Below, piece after piece: positions 8,166-18,410 of a DNA stretch of 64,000 nt (position 1 is the first letter of the stretch; each line of letters starts with the position of its first letter). A program made the position numbers and the translations under genes. The notes under the pieces are model-generated. The model did no database searches, was not told where the DNA came from, and saw nothing but the letters and a program-made list of their open reading frames with translations. This DNA comes from Estrella lausannensis (GTDB taxonomy: Bacteria; Chlamydiota; Chlamydiia; Chlamydiales; Criblamydiaceae): the NCBI RefSeq assembly GCF_900000175.1, contig NZ_CWGJ01000025.1, forward strand, positions 250,396-314,395. Direction: 5' to 3'.

Positions 8166-10010
8166 TTAATCTAAAGTCAACTCATCTAATTTGGGCTTCA
8201 GTGCACGGGGGGAGAGAGATCCCTCTTCGCGCCTATCCGAGATGCTTATCTCGTCGAGCTCTTCTTCCTTAAGCACTTTAAAATCGCGGATCAGTAGTTG
8301 AATGCTAAGCCCTTGATAGGTGTTGATCTGAGGAGTGAAGGCAACAAGCAGCGTCAGGTTCTTGCGGCGCAAGTTAGGGCCAAGCTGCGCCTTTCCGAAG
8401 GCGATGCCCTCAAGCATCCGATCTCCCTGCTGCAGGTAGAGTTTCAGATGTGATTTGCCGACCACTTTAGGTGGCCAGGCCTGTTTTGCTTTGCAAAAGA
8501 AAATAGGTTGGTGATTTTCATTACCGTAGGGTTCGAGCAACTTCAAGCTTTCCATGAAATCGAAGGTGATCTCTTCAAAGTTGATCTCGGCATCAAGGCT
8601 CAACTTCGTCATGATGTCGTGGTTTTTCAGCTTTTGGTTGGCAGCTTCGATAAAGCGCCTCTTGAATTCATCGATTTTATCAGCCTGGACGGTCAGTCCG
8701 GCTGCAAAATCGTGGCCGCCCCAATTGAGCAAGATATCAGAACAGCTTTTGAGAACGGAAAGGATGGGGAACTCGGGGATTGAGCGGATGGAGCCTTTTC
8801 CTATGCCGTTTTCGATGGCAATCATGATCGTTGGACGGTGATAATATTTGGAGATGCGGGTTGTTACGATAGCGATGACCCCGGGGTGCCACTGCTGCGA
8901 GGAGAGGACGATCGCTTTATCCAGAAGCAGGTTGGGGTTGGCTGAGATTGTCTGGTCGACATCCCCGGCTACCATTCTTTCAATTTTTTGCCTTTCAATG
9001 TTGTTTAAGTCGAGCTCGATCGCCATCTTTTCAGCCATCGATGTATTGCGGATGAGCAGCAGCTGAACGCCCTTAGTCGGATCGTCGATCCTTCCCAAGC
9101 TGTTCAAGCGGGGAGCGACTTTCGAGGCGATGGTGAAAGCTGTCAGATCTCCCATATTCACGTCAGGGTCGGATACGGATATTAGCTTGCTTAGGCCTAC
9201 GCGCCTGCCGCGGGTAAGCTGTTGCAGGCCATAACGGACTAAGATCCTGTTTTCTCCGAGGAGTGATCCCATATCGGATATAGTGCCGAGAGCGACTAAA
9301 TCGAGGTATTTCTTTAAGTCAATTTTTCGTGGAGGGATTTTACCCTCTGCCACCAGTTGCTTGGTGATGCCGTGTGTTAGCTTGAAGGCAACGCCCACGC
9401 CCGTCAGATCGGCGTTGGGATAGGTGTTTTTTAAGAGTTTGGGGTTTAGCGTTGCAACGCAGTTGGGGATCGTGTCGGTAGGGACATGGTGATCGGTGAT
9501 GATCACATCGACATTTTGCTCGACCACTTTGGCAATTTCATTGGCTGCCGTGATGCCGCAGTCGACTGTGATCAAGAGCTTGCAATCATTTTTGAGCGCA
9601 TACTCCAGCGCTTCAACAATGATGCTTTGCCTTAGCGTCGACCTGTTGGACACATAGAAAAAGACATTTGCCCCCAGAAAGCGCAGGTACTCCACCAGCA
9701 GGGCGGTCCCGGTCATGCCATCGACGTCGTTATCACCATAGATCAGGATATTTTCCTTCTGTTCTATAGCCTGGATAACCCGCGAAACGGCCTGGGGCAT
9801 CTCAGCCATCAGGAAGGGGTCGTAAAGATCGGGCAGCTTTGCATAGAGATATTTATGGATCGACTCTAATGTGTTAAATCCCCTGGATACCAAGACTTGC
9901 GCGATGACCGGGTGGATTTTAAACTCTTTGATGATGCTTTCTTTCAAAGAAGCGTCTTCTCTGGGCATTACCCATAAGGGGGATTCGGCGTGGTTATACC
10001 ATGAAAGCAT
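8166..10010 (-). CDS. recJ: Single-stranded-DNA exonuclease RecJ
   Basis: RecJ is a 5'-3' single-strand exonuclease of the DHH phosphoesterase superfamily, used in recombination and mismatch repair. Motif I is IYGDNDVDGMTGT (about residues 90-102), the DHH motif is VIITDHHVP (about residues 170-178), and DHHA1 and OB-type domains follow. The C-terminal tail is acidic and low in complexity. At 614 residues it is slightly longer than E. coli RecJ. The first codons overlap an R1-like sequence (ATACC...TTCAGATTCCA around 10000-10025), so the native start is less certain; the conserved region starts near residue 10. Confidence 0.95.
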   Translation of the reverse strand: MLSWYNHAESPLWVMPREDASLKESIIKEFKIHPVIAQVLVSRGFNTLESIHKYLYAKLPDLYDPFLMAEMPQAVSRVIQAIEQKENILIYGDNDVDGMTGTALLVEYLRFLGANVFFYVSNRSTLRQSIIVEALEYALKNDCKLLITVDCGITAANEIAKVVEQNVDVIITDHHVPTDTIPNCVATLNPKLLKNTYPNADLTGVGVAFKLTHGITKQLVAEGKIPPRKIDLKKYLDLVALGTISDMGSLLGENRILVRYGLQQLTRGRRVGLSKLISVSDPDVNMGDLTAFTIASKVAPRLNSLGRIDDPTKGVQLLLIRNTSMAEKMAIELDLNNIERQKIERMVAGDVDQTISANPNLLLDKAIVLSSQQWHPGVIAIVTTRISKYYHRPTIMIAIENGIGKGSIRSIPEFPILSVLKSCSDILLNWGGHDFAAGLTVQADKIDEFKRRFIEAANQKLKNHDIMTKLSLDAEINFEEITFDFMESLKLLEPYGNENHQPIFFCKAKQAWPPKVVGKSHLKLYLQQGDRMLEGIAFGKAQLGPNLRRKNLTLLVAFTPQINTYQGLSIQLLIRDFKVLKEEELDEISISDRREEGSLSPRALKPKLDELTLD

Positions 10011-10438
10011 TCAGATTCCAGTATTTTTGAATTTATTTGGGGAGCTGTTTTAGCTCCTTTTCGATAGGGTTATGAGGTTTTCAGGATCGTTATTTAAAAT
10101 ATTAACCTTTCAACACTTTAGCGATGTCGCGGAAAAGAGAAACAAAGGGTTTAAAGTGTCAGCTGCAATATAGGGTGTTGGTTAATTCTCTTCAAAATTA
10201 AAAAATGGACGTCGTTCAATCTATACCGAAAGTGTCTGCTCGGCCTAAAGGCGCTCCCTTTGGATTGCCGGCCTGAGCTAGAGATGGGTGAAAGCGTTTG
10301 AAAAGACCTGATGCCTATCGGGGTAAGGGCCTAATAGGTTGGGCATTAAAGTCTTAGTGGTTAATAGTGCTGTCGCGGTCAAAAGGAAAAGCGTACTTGA
10401 GTTTTCCTCAAGTACGCTTGGCTCAATAAGCTTAAAGT
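10011..10438. other. Spacer between secDF and recJ
   Basis: No gene is seen. An R1 left half (10222-10237, TATACCGAAAGTGTCT) lies in the middle and the secDF terminator lies at the left. The recJ promoter is expected here on the minus strand, but I could not pick a convincing one. Confidence 0.5.
10381..10419 (-). terminator. Rho-independent terminator of secDF
   Basis: On the minus strand the stem AAGCGTACTTGAG / CTCAAGTACGCTT is a perfect 13-base pairing (10407-10419 with 10389-10401) around a five-base loop. It is followed by TTCCTTTT. It lies 20 bases past the secDF stop codon. Confidence 0.85.
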
Positions 10439-13400
10439 TTATGCTTTTTGATGTTCGCTCTCCAGTTTTCTCAACTCCCGGTTGTGGAAGTAGAGCAGAA
10501 CCGGCGATGCGATAAACAGGGAGGAGAGCGTTCCAACCACAACCCCGATCGTCATGACGAGGGAGAAGGCGAATATGGATTTTCCTCCTAAGAAGACAAG
10601 CGAGAGCAACACTAGCATTGTCGTACCCGAAGTCATCAATGTTCGGCTCAACGTCACATTCAATGCATGGTTGACGATGTCTTCAAATCGCCACTTTCTG
10701 TGAATGTGAACGTCTTCACGGATCCTGTCAAATACGATGATCGTATCGTTCAAGGAGTAACCGATGATGGTCATGATCGCGCCGATCACCTCCAAGCTGA
10801 TCTGGACGGGGAAACCGATTTTGTGAAAGAGCGCTAAAATTCCTAGCGTGATGACAAGGTCATGCACAAGTCCGATCACGGCCGCAATTGCGTATTTAAA
10901 CTCAAACCTTAGCGTGATGTAGACTAAGATGCTCAAGAGGGCAAGACCAAGCGCCATGATGGCGTTGTTCCTCATTGTGTCTGACAGCTGTCCGCTGACG
11001 ATAGTCCAGTTGGTGTTGATGGAGGCTAGCTGGCTTTCAGGAATTTCAAGTCCTGCCTGCTTTAATCCATCCACTACCCATGTGATACGTGGATTGGTTT
11101 CATACTCATAGGCTGCACCAGGCTTTTCAACAGACTCTTGCATGCCGCTGAATGGCCTGCCCTTCTCCTCCATGCCCGTGCTGAGCTGGATTCGGAGTTG
11201 GTTTGGCCTGGAAAGCTGCCGAATATCGACATCTGAGGAAGCAGCTCCCGCTTTCACTAAAGCGTCTTTTGCCAGCAGTCGATAAGAATCGAGGCCATTT
11301 TGTTCTTTCAGTTCTACCTGAAGAGAATAGCCGCCTGTGAAATCCATTCCAAAAATCGTTGTGCGCTGCGCTGCAAATGCGGCAACACCGATTGCAGTCA
11401 CGACGACTGAGGCAATGACAACCACTCTTGTATAGGACAAGAAGTTGATGTTTGGCTTGCCGATGAAATCGGACATTGTCAGTGGCTTGTCTTTGTTGCG
11501 TTTAACCCAGCCGGCAAAGAAGAAGCGTGTCATGAAAAGCGCTGTGAACATCGAGGATATAATACCGATGATCAGCATGACGGCGAAGCTCTTGATAGGG
11601 CCTGAGTCAAACTGCAGCAAGATAAGAGCTGCGATAATGGTAGTGACGTTCGAGTCGACAATAGCCGTGAACGCTTTGCTGTATCCGGCATGAATTGCCG
11701 AGGCAACCCTTCCTGATATGGCAAATTCTTCGCGGTATCTTTCGAAAACAAGAACGTTGGCGTCAACGGCCATACCCAAGGTGAGCACAAGACCGGCGAT
11801 ACCTGGCAGCGTTAAAGCTGCTCCCAAATTCTGCAGAACGCCCCACATGACGAGGATGTTGAACAGAACCGCTACGCAGGCGACAACGCCGGCGAAGCGA
11901 TAGTAGCCAACCATCGCGACGATTACGAGGATGAGTGCTACCGCGGAAGCGATAAGGCCGCTTTCCCTTTCTTCTTTTCCAAGCTCGGGGCTGACGTTTT
12001 GCTCCGACAGAATGCGTGGTGTAAAGCTCAGCGAGCCTGCTTTTAAATCCGATGCTAGCTGGTCGACTTCACGCTGTGTGAACCTGCCCGAGATAACGCC
12101 TCCGTCTTTCAGCGCAGCCTTCAGCGAGGGCATGCTGATGACTCTGCCGTTCAGCAGCACTGCCATTCTCCAGCCATCGCCTTTTGTCGGAACTTCTTTT
12201 GGCGTTCCTTTGATCTCTTCCTTGGCAAATTGCTGGGTCCAGGCATAGAAGTCATTTCGGGGACTTCCTTCTCCGGAGTCGTACGAGCTCTTGACCTGGA
12301 ATGACAGGACGTTGCCTTCAGAGGAGTCGTAGCCTACCTGGATATTTGTCAGGCTGGATCCTTCAAGGGCGTAGTTGTTGAACAAGATGACTAGAGGATG
12401 AGTCTGGCCATACCATTCGGAGAAATCGTCGCCTCTCAAGATGCCGATCGTTGAAAGCGAGTCGTCAAACGCATGTTGAGCGGGGTTGATTTTCGGGTTT
12501 GCCAACCTCAGGCCGTTTTCATAGAGAATTTTCGCAATTTCGCCTCTGGGACGGGTTGCGTCTGTTTCGTTGGAGCCGCCAAAGTGGTTCCATGCGATTT
12601 CGTTGATGCCTTCGATATCTTTTCTGTTTGTAACGACAGCTTCATTGTAGACTCCCTGCAAGAATTTATTGACCGCATCTTTCAGGGCCTGGTTTCTTGC
12701 GGAGAACTTCTCGTTGACGATATGGAAGCGCATAGCGGAGGCCTTGACAAGCTCTTGCGCGGACAAGCCTTGGGATCCGGGGAAATCCAAGATGATATTC
12801 TGGTTTTCGATGCGGATCGTACGCTCGGACACACCCATTTTGTTGATACGGGTGTACAGCTCGTTGACTGCCTGCTTAAGATCTTCTGGATCTGAGACCA
12901 TCTTGCCATTTTGATCGCGGAGACCGATACGGACAGTCTTACCTCCGGCCAGATCGAGGCCCCATTTCAGGATTTTTCTATCATCGCCCCGGAAATATTT
13001 CGAGACATTGATTTTGAAATTCTGAATGTAGGGGTTTGTTGTCGGCGCCGGTATGAGCAATTTGTTAATCGGGTTTTGGTCGACTTGCGCTGCCTGATAG
13101 GCGTCTTTCCACTTCAGCAGGTCTTCCTGTATGTGATCTTCGATTCTGTTTTCTGTCAAAATGCGTTGTTCGACATCAGTGAAGTCGAGAACCGCATATT
13201 GCTTGCTGCCCTTTACCTGGAAGTTCTCTCGGGTTGCCTTGATCAGGCTGGCATAGTAGTCGTCCATTTCGAAGATGTAGTCGTCTTTAAAAGGAGAGTC
13301 CTGGCTGAGGCTTCTACCGCTATAGCCGATGAATCCCCACTTCTTCAATGAAGAGCCCAGCTGCTTGAAGTCTTTAGCGAAAAGCTGCTGCTCATCTTTG

Positions 13401-14995
13401 CTCTGGCCTTCACTCCACTTTTCTGCGATGGAGCCGATGCCTCTTGCGATCACATAGATCGAGCCCTTTCTGAAACCAGCAGGTACGGAGTCCTTGGAGT
13501 CGATCGAGGGGGCGTAGACGACAATGCCTAGCTTGCTCTCTTGGAGCGGCAGCTTGGCAAAAGTCTCCCAATCCATTCTGGGATAGGAGCTCTCTTGCAG
13601 TTCCGAGGAAAGAGGTTTCCAGCTCTTCTGGACGCTTTCTAAAACCTTTGTTTTTACACCCTTTGCCAGGACGCCCAGATCCAGCACAAGCATAGATTCG
13701 GGGTTGGTCAAAGAGCTCAGGTTCGTGGCATAGGTGTCTTGGCTAAGCTGCAGGTCTTCGTCTGCGCTTTGAGAGGCCATGGCGATTTCGCTAATCAGCA
13801 TTTGGCCTGTTTTTTCCTGCCTGTAAGCTTCAGCTTCCGATTTCGGTTGCGTCAGGCGGATTTTTTCGATTTCAGGATAGAATTGCAGAGAAATTTTGTC
13901 GTTTTGCCAATCGACGACGAGCGCTTTGACAAAAACAGATCTTTCGTTCAGATCGATAGTTTGCTTGCCGTCTTTCATTTTAGCAAACGAGGCTTCGAAT
14001 AGTCCTAAGGCGTCTTTTTCAGACATCGGGGTTTTTCCCGCCTTGAAAAGGCTTACATCCTTTTTCAAGATAGCGATGGCTTCGGAGAGCGACTTTTCTT
14101 GTGCGGCAAGAAAACGTGCTGCCTCTTCCATTTCGTAACCGGCGATGTCCTCATTTTCTTTAGACTTGGCGATCTCTTTGGTCAGGGTTTCAAGCTCTTT
14201 CTTTGTGTTTGCCAGCAGCTCGTCTGATTTCTTGAGGTACGCGTCGACATTTTCCTTGCCATTCTTCTCGATTTGGCTGTATGCGGCAAAGGCCCTCTTT
14301 AGTAACTGGGGGTCATTTTTGAGGGCGGATTGCGTTTCTAAGATTTCTTGCGCCACCATGATGATTGTATCACGGATCGCTGCAAGGTCATTTGTCTCGG
14401 CAATTGCCTTAAGGGCTCTCGCCTGTCTTGACTGACCTGCAAAGGCAATCGTCATTCCCGTAACGCGGTCTTCAACAACAGCTTTCCATAGCGGTTGAAT
14501 TCCCGCTTGTGCTGAGCGTTTCTGCGAAAATTTAAATAGAGAGGGGAGGTCTGTTTTGCTCAGGTGGATGGGGATTTGTCTTTGGATCAGGACGATGTTG
14601 TCAAGATTTTCGGCTGTCGATTCCTGGGCGAGCTCTAACTGGGCAGGGACAAATGAAATCATTTGGCCGGCTGCGCCAATCAATTTTTTCAGCCTCAGGG
14701 CGTCATCTTTGGTTTTAACTTTGACTCGGATGATCCCGGGATCATCTTCACTGATTGCCACCGATTCGCATTGTACTCCGATGTGCTTGCAGTAAGCTTG
14801 CGTCCATGCAATGGAGTCCTCTTCGAGATCGTTGACTCTCTCTACGATATTCTTGGCTACACTCTCAGCTCTTTTGAGGTCGATAGGCGCCCGTAGAGGA
14901 TTGGAGTAGTAGAAGACCGTAGGGAGAATGTTGTATAGGGTAAGAGCGACAACTGCAATGATTAGCCATAGTTGCCAGCGTTTTTGTTTTTCCAT
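10439..14995 (-). CDS. secDF: Fused protein-export membrane protein SecDF
   Basis: SecD and SecF are joined in one 1,518-residue protein that pulls secreted proteins through SecYEG using the proton gradient. The ATG at 14995 (MEKQKRWQLWLIIAVVAL) has AGGA nine bases upstream and starts the first membrane helix; 27 extra upstream codons in frame look spurious. A helical, coiled-coil-like insertion occupies roughly residues 220-400. The SecD P1 motif is GLDLAGGKTVRI, the SecD helix has TLGMAVDANVLVFER, and the SecF half has MDFTGGYSLQVEL and YSLNDTIIVFDRIRE. Fusion and a long periplasmic part are usual in chlamydiae (CT448). Confidence 0.95.
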   Translation of the reverse strand: MEKQKRWQLWLIIAVVALTLYNILPTVFYYSNPLRAPIDLKRAESVAKNIVERVNDLEEDSIAWTQAYCKHIGVQCESVAISEDDPGIIRVKVKTKDDALRLKKLIGAAGQMISFVPAQLELAQESTAENLDNIVLIQRQIPIHLSKTDLPSLFKFSQKRSAQAGIQPLWKAVVEDRVTGMTIAFAGQSRQARALKAIAETNDLAAIRDTIIMVAQEILETQSALKNDPQLLKRAFAAYSQIEKNGKENVDAYLKKSDELLANTKKELETLTKEIAKSKENEDIAGYEMEEAARFLAAQEKSLSEAIAILKKDVSLFKAGKTPMSEKDALGLFEASFAKMKDGKQTIDLNERSVFVKALVVDWQNDKISLQFYPEIEKIRLTQPKSEAEAYRQEKTGQMLISEIAMASQSADEDLQLSQDTYATNLSSLTNPESMLVLDLGVLAKGVKTKVLESVQKSWKPLSSELQESSYPRMDWETFAKLPLQESKLGIVVYAPSIDSKDSVPAGFRKGSIYVIARGIGSIAEKWSEGQSKDEQQLFAKDFKQLGSSLKKWGFIGYSGRSLSQDSPFKDDYIFEMDDYYASLIKATRENFQVKGSKQYAVLDFTDVEQRILTENRIEDHIQEDLLKWKDAYQAAQVDQNPINKLLIPAPTTNPYIQNFKINVSKYFRGDDRKILKWGLDLAGGKTVRIGLRDQNGKMVSDPEDLKQAVNELYTRINKMGVSERTIRIENQNIILDFPGSQGLSAQELVKASAMRFHIVNEKFSARNQALKDAVNKFLQGVYNEAVVTNRKDIEGINEIAWNHFGGSNETDATRPRGEIAKILYENGLRLANPKINPAQHAFDDSLSTIGILRGDDFSEWYGQTHPLVILFNNYALEGSSLTNIQVGYDSSEGNVLSFQVKSSYDSGEGSPRNDFYAWTQQFAKEEIKGTPKEVPTKGDGWRMAVLLNGRVISMPSLKAALKDGGVISGRFTQREVDQLASDLKAGSLSFTPRILSEQNVSPELGKEERESGLIASAVALILVIVAMVGYYRFAGVVACVAVLFNILVMWGVLQNLGAALTLPGIAGLVLTLGMAVDANVLVFERYREEFAISGRVASAIHAGYSKAFTAIVDSNVTTIIAALILLQFDSGPIKSFAVMLIIGIISSMFTALFMTRFFFAGWVKRNKDKPLTMSDFIGKPNINFLSYTRVVVIASVVVTAIGVAAFAAQRTTIFGMDFTGGYSLQVELKEQNGLDSYRLLAKDALVKAGAASSDVDIRQLSRPNQLRIQLSTGMEEKGRPFSGMQESVEKPGAAYEYETNPRITWVVDGLKQAGLEIPESQLASINTNWTIVSGQLSDTMRNNAIMALGLALLSILVYITLRFEFKYAIAAVIGLVHDLVITLGILALFHKIGFPVQISLEVIGAIMTIIGYSLNDTIIVFDRIREDVHIHRKWRFEDIVNHALNVTLSRTLMTSGTTMLVLLSLVFLGGKSIFAFSLVMTIGVVVGTLSSLFIASPVLLYFHNRELRKLESEHQKA

Positions 14996-15867
14996 GCTGC
15001 GGATTCCTTTTTTTAACAATCGCTCTTTGAGGAGCACCAGTAGCCAGCTATGCAGGGCATTATCACTACCCGGCACAGGAAGTTGAAATTTACAAAAGGC
15101 GTTTATTGGGCTTAGGTCCTGTCGTAAAACTGAAATCGTATGTTTTGGCGGCTGAATTTGAGTTTAAGCCTCGAAAATTTTCAGCATATTAATCCACTAT
15201 TCTGAAAATTTTTTCGAGGCTTAAACTCAAATTCAGCCGCAAAGCGTCCAATTTTGAGTTTTAAGACAGGCTCTCAGAGCCTGCCCATTGAATCAACTCA
15301 GTTAGCTTTTCTGCTGAACTTGCTTATATACCTTGGGGAAACTCCAAAACATTCCATTGATACGCCGAAAGTATTTCCAAGGCTTATAAGCGAATTCAGC
15401 AAACAAACCGTCCTACTTCAGTTTGCGGGCAGTCTTGTAAGCAAACCAGTTTTTGAAGAGAGGGAGTGTATTGCTTCTTGCCATTATTGGACAATGGGAC
15501 TTGTTCTATTTTTTTTAGTTCAGTCAGAAACGATAGGGTTAAACGAGTTTAGCCCTCTTCAAATTTTGATTGCACAATGGGAACAGAATAGCAGAAGTTT
15601 TTGCATTCTGTCCATATAAAACTCTAATACGGAATGCGATGGATTGCCCAGTAATTTGGGCGCTTTTTTGGAAATTTGTTTTGATGGCGTAAAGCGGACT
15701 TTTAGTTGAAAATCGCGCGATCTGAGGTTGTGGACAGTCTCTTATATCAAAAGTATCTTAACATTTGCCATGGGGGTTTTGAGACGGGTTCCACAATTGG
15801 AAGATTGCAAGTCTCCCGGGATTTCAGAGATTGGGTAAGTCTTTAAAAAGAGTCTTCTTATTTCAAA
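14996..15867. other. Repeat-rich spacer upstream of secDF
   Basis: No convincing gene is present. The spacer holds a nested palindrome (15114-15274), an R1 left half (15360-15382), a diverged GAGGCTT-type repeat (about 15374-15412) and an R3-like fragment (GGACAGTCTCTTATA near 15732). A 121-codon frame at 15254-15619 begins inside a repeat arm and lacks a ribosome site. Confidence 0.6.
15114..15274. repeat. Nested long palindrome with R2 outer arms
   Basis: The outer arms are R2 type (TCCTGTCGTAAAACT at the left, GAGTTTTAAGACAGGCTCT at 15256-15274). Inside, 15148-15184 and 15202-15240 form an almost perfect inverted repeat of 37-39 bases, starting GCGGCTGAATTTGAG and ending CTCAAATTCAGCCGC, around a 17-base loop. 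The only difference between the inner arms is a two-base indel in an A/T run. Confidence 0.85.
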
Positions 15868-15903
15868 AAAAAACCCGCATTGCCGGGGCAACGCGGGTTT
15901 TTC
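15868..15903 (-). terminator. Rho-independent terminator of the ATP/ADP translocase gene
   Basis: The stem AAACCCGC / GCGGGTTT, extended by TTGCC / GGCAA, forms a strong GC-rich hairpin. It is followed on the minus strand by an unbroken T run (A run at 15865-15873 on the plus strand). It lies about 27 bases after the stop codon. Confidence 0.88.
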
Positions 15904-15929
15904 CTTACGAAAGCTAAAGTGTTTTGAAC

Positions 15930-17471
15930 TTAAGCTTTTGCAGGTGCCGTCTCGGAAGGCTTGCTCGTAGGAGCTGATTCGCCAGTTAATTCGACGAATT
16001 GCTTGCTCAGCGAGCGTACTGCGAACATCCAGCAGATAATCGTCACCAACACTGCTGCAGCAATGTATGGGGCGATGGAGGCGATATTGCCCAAGATCAG
16101 GAGCAAGAATGCCTGGATCATCGAACCGCCCGACTTGCCGAGTCTTGCGCCTACGACGTCGATAGCAGCTTTACCCTTAACTTTTGCTTCTTGATCCAGA
16201 GGGATGTAGGACATCTCTTTTGTAGGATCGAAGAGCGAGTATTTGGTCGATTTGCTGGCGATGTTCTGCGCCATGCCGATCATAACAGCGAGCATTGTGG
16301 TGCTGAAGCCGATGGTTGCTGCCCAAACTTCCAGGTTGTCCCTGAAGAGGATGAAAGCAAAAAACGCAGCGGATGTGATGAGCAGTACTGCGGGAGTGAT
16401 CATGGCAGCGAAGCCCCAGCCGCGTGTCCTGATGATGTAGCCACCTACAAACATCATGACGATTGTGAACGCGCCGGTCAGAGTCGAGAACAGGCCCATG
16501 AATGTGCTCATGTCGTTTTCGGACTCGAACTGCTTACCAACAGAACTCTTCCAGGTAACTTCAACCATGTTGATCGACATGCCATAGGCGATGACGAGCA
16601 TAGCGATGCAGAGTACGTATTTGGATTGAACCAGGTACATGAAGCTGTCTTTAAGGGAGAGCTTCGGTTTGGATTTCTTCTGCTTGACTTCGCCGGGTGT
16701 GTAGAGCGTTGGGTCTGTCAGAACGTTTCTGTTCATCCACCAATAAATAGCGATGATGCAGATACCGGACAAGATAAACATGCCAAGCAGGTAGTTAAGG
16801 GAGATCTGCCAAGCGACGCTGTTGGGTGTTCCTTCAGGCAGAGATTTTCTGATGTTGGAAACGAACATGATGTAAGGACCAGAGCAAAGCAGGGCGATGT
16901 TGGCGCCGATGCCGAGGAGGGTATAGACCCTTTTGGCTTCTGTAACTTTCATGATTTCGTTGGCGAATCCCCAGAACAGAAGCGATAATACAGCGCTTCC
17001 CCAGAGTTCAGCGAGAACGTAGAATACAGCGTAGTGCCAGTAGCGGATGCAACCGATTAGGCCGGTGAATCCTTCTGGCAGGCTTGCCTGCAGCATATTG
17101 GTGAATGCTATTGGCTGCAACGCTTCTCTGTTGGGGTAGATTAATGTGGGGAACAGGGCAAAAAATACCAAGAAAGGAGCGATTGCTGTGTAGAACAGCG
17201 CTTCTTTGCTCAATTTGTTGCTGAGTTTTGCGTAGATGATCATGAAGAGGATAGCACCGGTTGTTGTACCGAAGAGCTTCAAGAATGGGATTGCTTCCGC
17301 ACCCATATTCTTAACAACCAATACGTCTTTTGTATCACGTAAGATTGTGTAATTGAATGAGATGAAAAAGAACATCAAGAACATTGGCAAGATCTTTTTC
17401 AGCTCGTAGGTGTGTACGGGCCACAAAAAAGAGCGTAACTTGCCAAATTCGGGTTGAGCGCCTTGTGACAT
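15930..17471 (-). CDS. npt1: ATP/ADP translocase (nucleotide transport protein)
   Basis: This is an Npt/Ntt family carrier of obligate intracellular bacteria and plastids, which typically imports host ATP in exchange for ADP. About eleven or twelve hydrophobic segments span 513 residues, the usual size. The N-terminal segment (FFFISFNYTILRDTKDVLVVK) and the region GAEAIPFLKLFGTTTGAI are characteristic. Position next to the CT066-like gene and the ytg operon matches C. trachomatis npt1 (CT065), which supports the ATP/ADP isoform, but substrate specificity among Npt paralogs cannot be settled by eye. AAGGAAG lies about ten bases before the ATG. Confidence 0.92.
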   Translation of the reverse strand: MSQGAQPEFGKLRSFLWPVHTYELKKILPMFLMFFFISFNYTILRDTKDVLVVKNMGAEAIPFLKLFGTTTGAILFMIIYAKLSNKLSKEALFYTAIAPFLVFFALFPTLIYPNREALQPIAFTNMLQASLPEGFTGLIGCIRYWHYAVFYVLAELWGSAVLSLLFWGFANEIMKVTEAKRVYTLLGIGANIALLCSGPYIMFVSNIRKSLPEGTPNSVAWQISLNYLLGMFILSGICIIAIYWWMNRNVLTDPTLYTPGEVKQKKSKPKLSLKDSFMYLVQSKYVLCIAMLVIAYGMSINMVEVTWKSSVGKQFESENDMSTFMGLFSTLTGAFTIVMMFVGGYIIRTRGWGFAAMITPAVLLITSAAFFAFILFRDNLEVWAATIGFSTTMLAVMIGMAQNIASKSTKYSLFDPTKEMSYIPLDQEAKVKGKAAIDVVGARLGKSGGSMIQAFLLLILGNIASIAPYIAAAVLVTIICWMFAVRSLSKQFVELTGESAPTSKPSETAPAKA

Positions 17472-17970
17472 ATTGTTTTTTCTTCCTTTGAATTGTGTTT
17501 AGCAAAGATTGAGATCTTCGGCGTTCTTAGCATCCTGCTAAGAGCGCTTTTGCCCTTTTGAGGGGGCAAAAATGACAAAGTCTAAAAATAGGTGAATTCA
17601 TAAAAACAATTGGTGATCATAGGTTGTCATGCTAAATAAGGCAAGAGAAAATGTGACACTCTTCCCCGTCTCTAATAGCGTGAGAGGCTTATTTGTTATA
17701 TAAAACAGTAATGTGTAATAACCAAACTCTGATTAATTGTGGTTGGTGAAAACAAAGATAATTTACTTGGGTTTAACTAGTTTGTGATGATGTTTAAGCC
17801 TGACTTGATAAAATGATTTGCTCGTTCAATGGGTGGGAATAAGCCCCTCAGATTTTTCTTCTGCGGCGGATATTTTCCGCTCCGGAGTTTTAGAGACTGC
17901 CCGGAAACTTGTACCAGTAGGCTTTCTGTTCCATAGGACAAACGCTTCGAAGTATTCAGATTAGTGGGTT

Positions 17971-18000
17971 ATACCCAAATTTTGAGACGATTTTGGTATA
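17971..18000. repeat. R1 palindromic repeat, short copy
   Basis: The copy begins ATACCC, contains AAATTTTGAGACGATTTT and ends GGTATA, matching the short copy upstream of gltX at most positions. Confidence 0.65.
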
Positions 18001-18384
18001 GTGTGCCGATTTTTTTTTGAGGCTTATAACCCAATTCGGCACGCAAATCATACAGCTCAGTGTGTGGGGCCTGCGATATATTTGGTGGAGGCTCAAGGTT
18101 GTTTGTCGAAAGTGTCTTAATATTAAGTTTCTGGCGGAGGGAACCCTCATCATGATTGAAAGACTGCAACCACTTCCAGTTTCTACTATTAGACGACTTG
18201 TTATCTTTCAATCGTGGGAAGATTACTCTTTGTCAAAAGCTCAATTTTGAGACGTCTTCAGTATAATTCAGTCAAAGTGGGTTGAGATGAATCGATAGGA
18301 AGGCGGGAGTCCGCATGAGGTGGTAGTCATCTAAAGTTTCTGCCGTATTTAAAAGATTGCAAATTTTGAGAAGTATTCGGAATA

Positions 18385-18410
18385 CGCCTCTTCCTTTTAA
18401 GGAAGAGGCG
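18385..18410 (-). terminator. Hairpin after the CT066-like gene
   Basis: CGCCTCTTCC and GGAAGAGGCG are perfect inverted repeats around TTTTAA, starting 16 bases past the stop codon of the leftward gene. There is no U tract after the stem, so termination efficiency is uncertain. An R1 half overlaps its distal side. Confidence 0.55.

Noticed and set aside
15254-15619. 121-codon frame on the plus strand
   Set aside because: It begins within an R2 repeat arm, lacks a ribosome site, crosses an R1 half and has no recognisable protein features.
15999-16988. 329-codon plus-strand frame opposite the ATP/ADP translocase
   Set aside because: It is a shadow of the translocase, rich in Cys, His and Asp as expected for antisense of membrane-protein codons.
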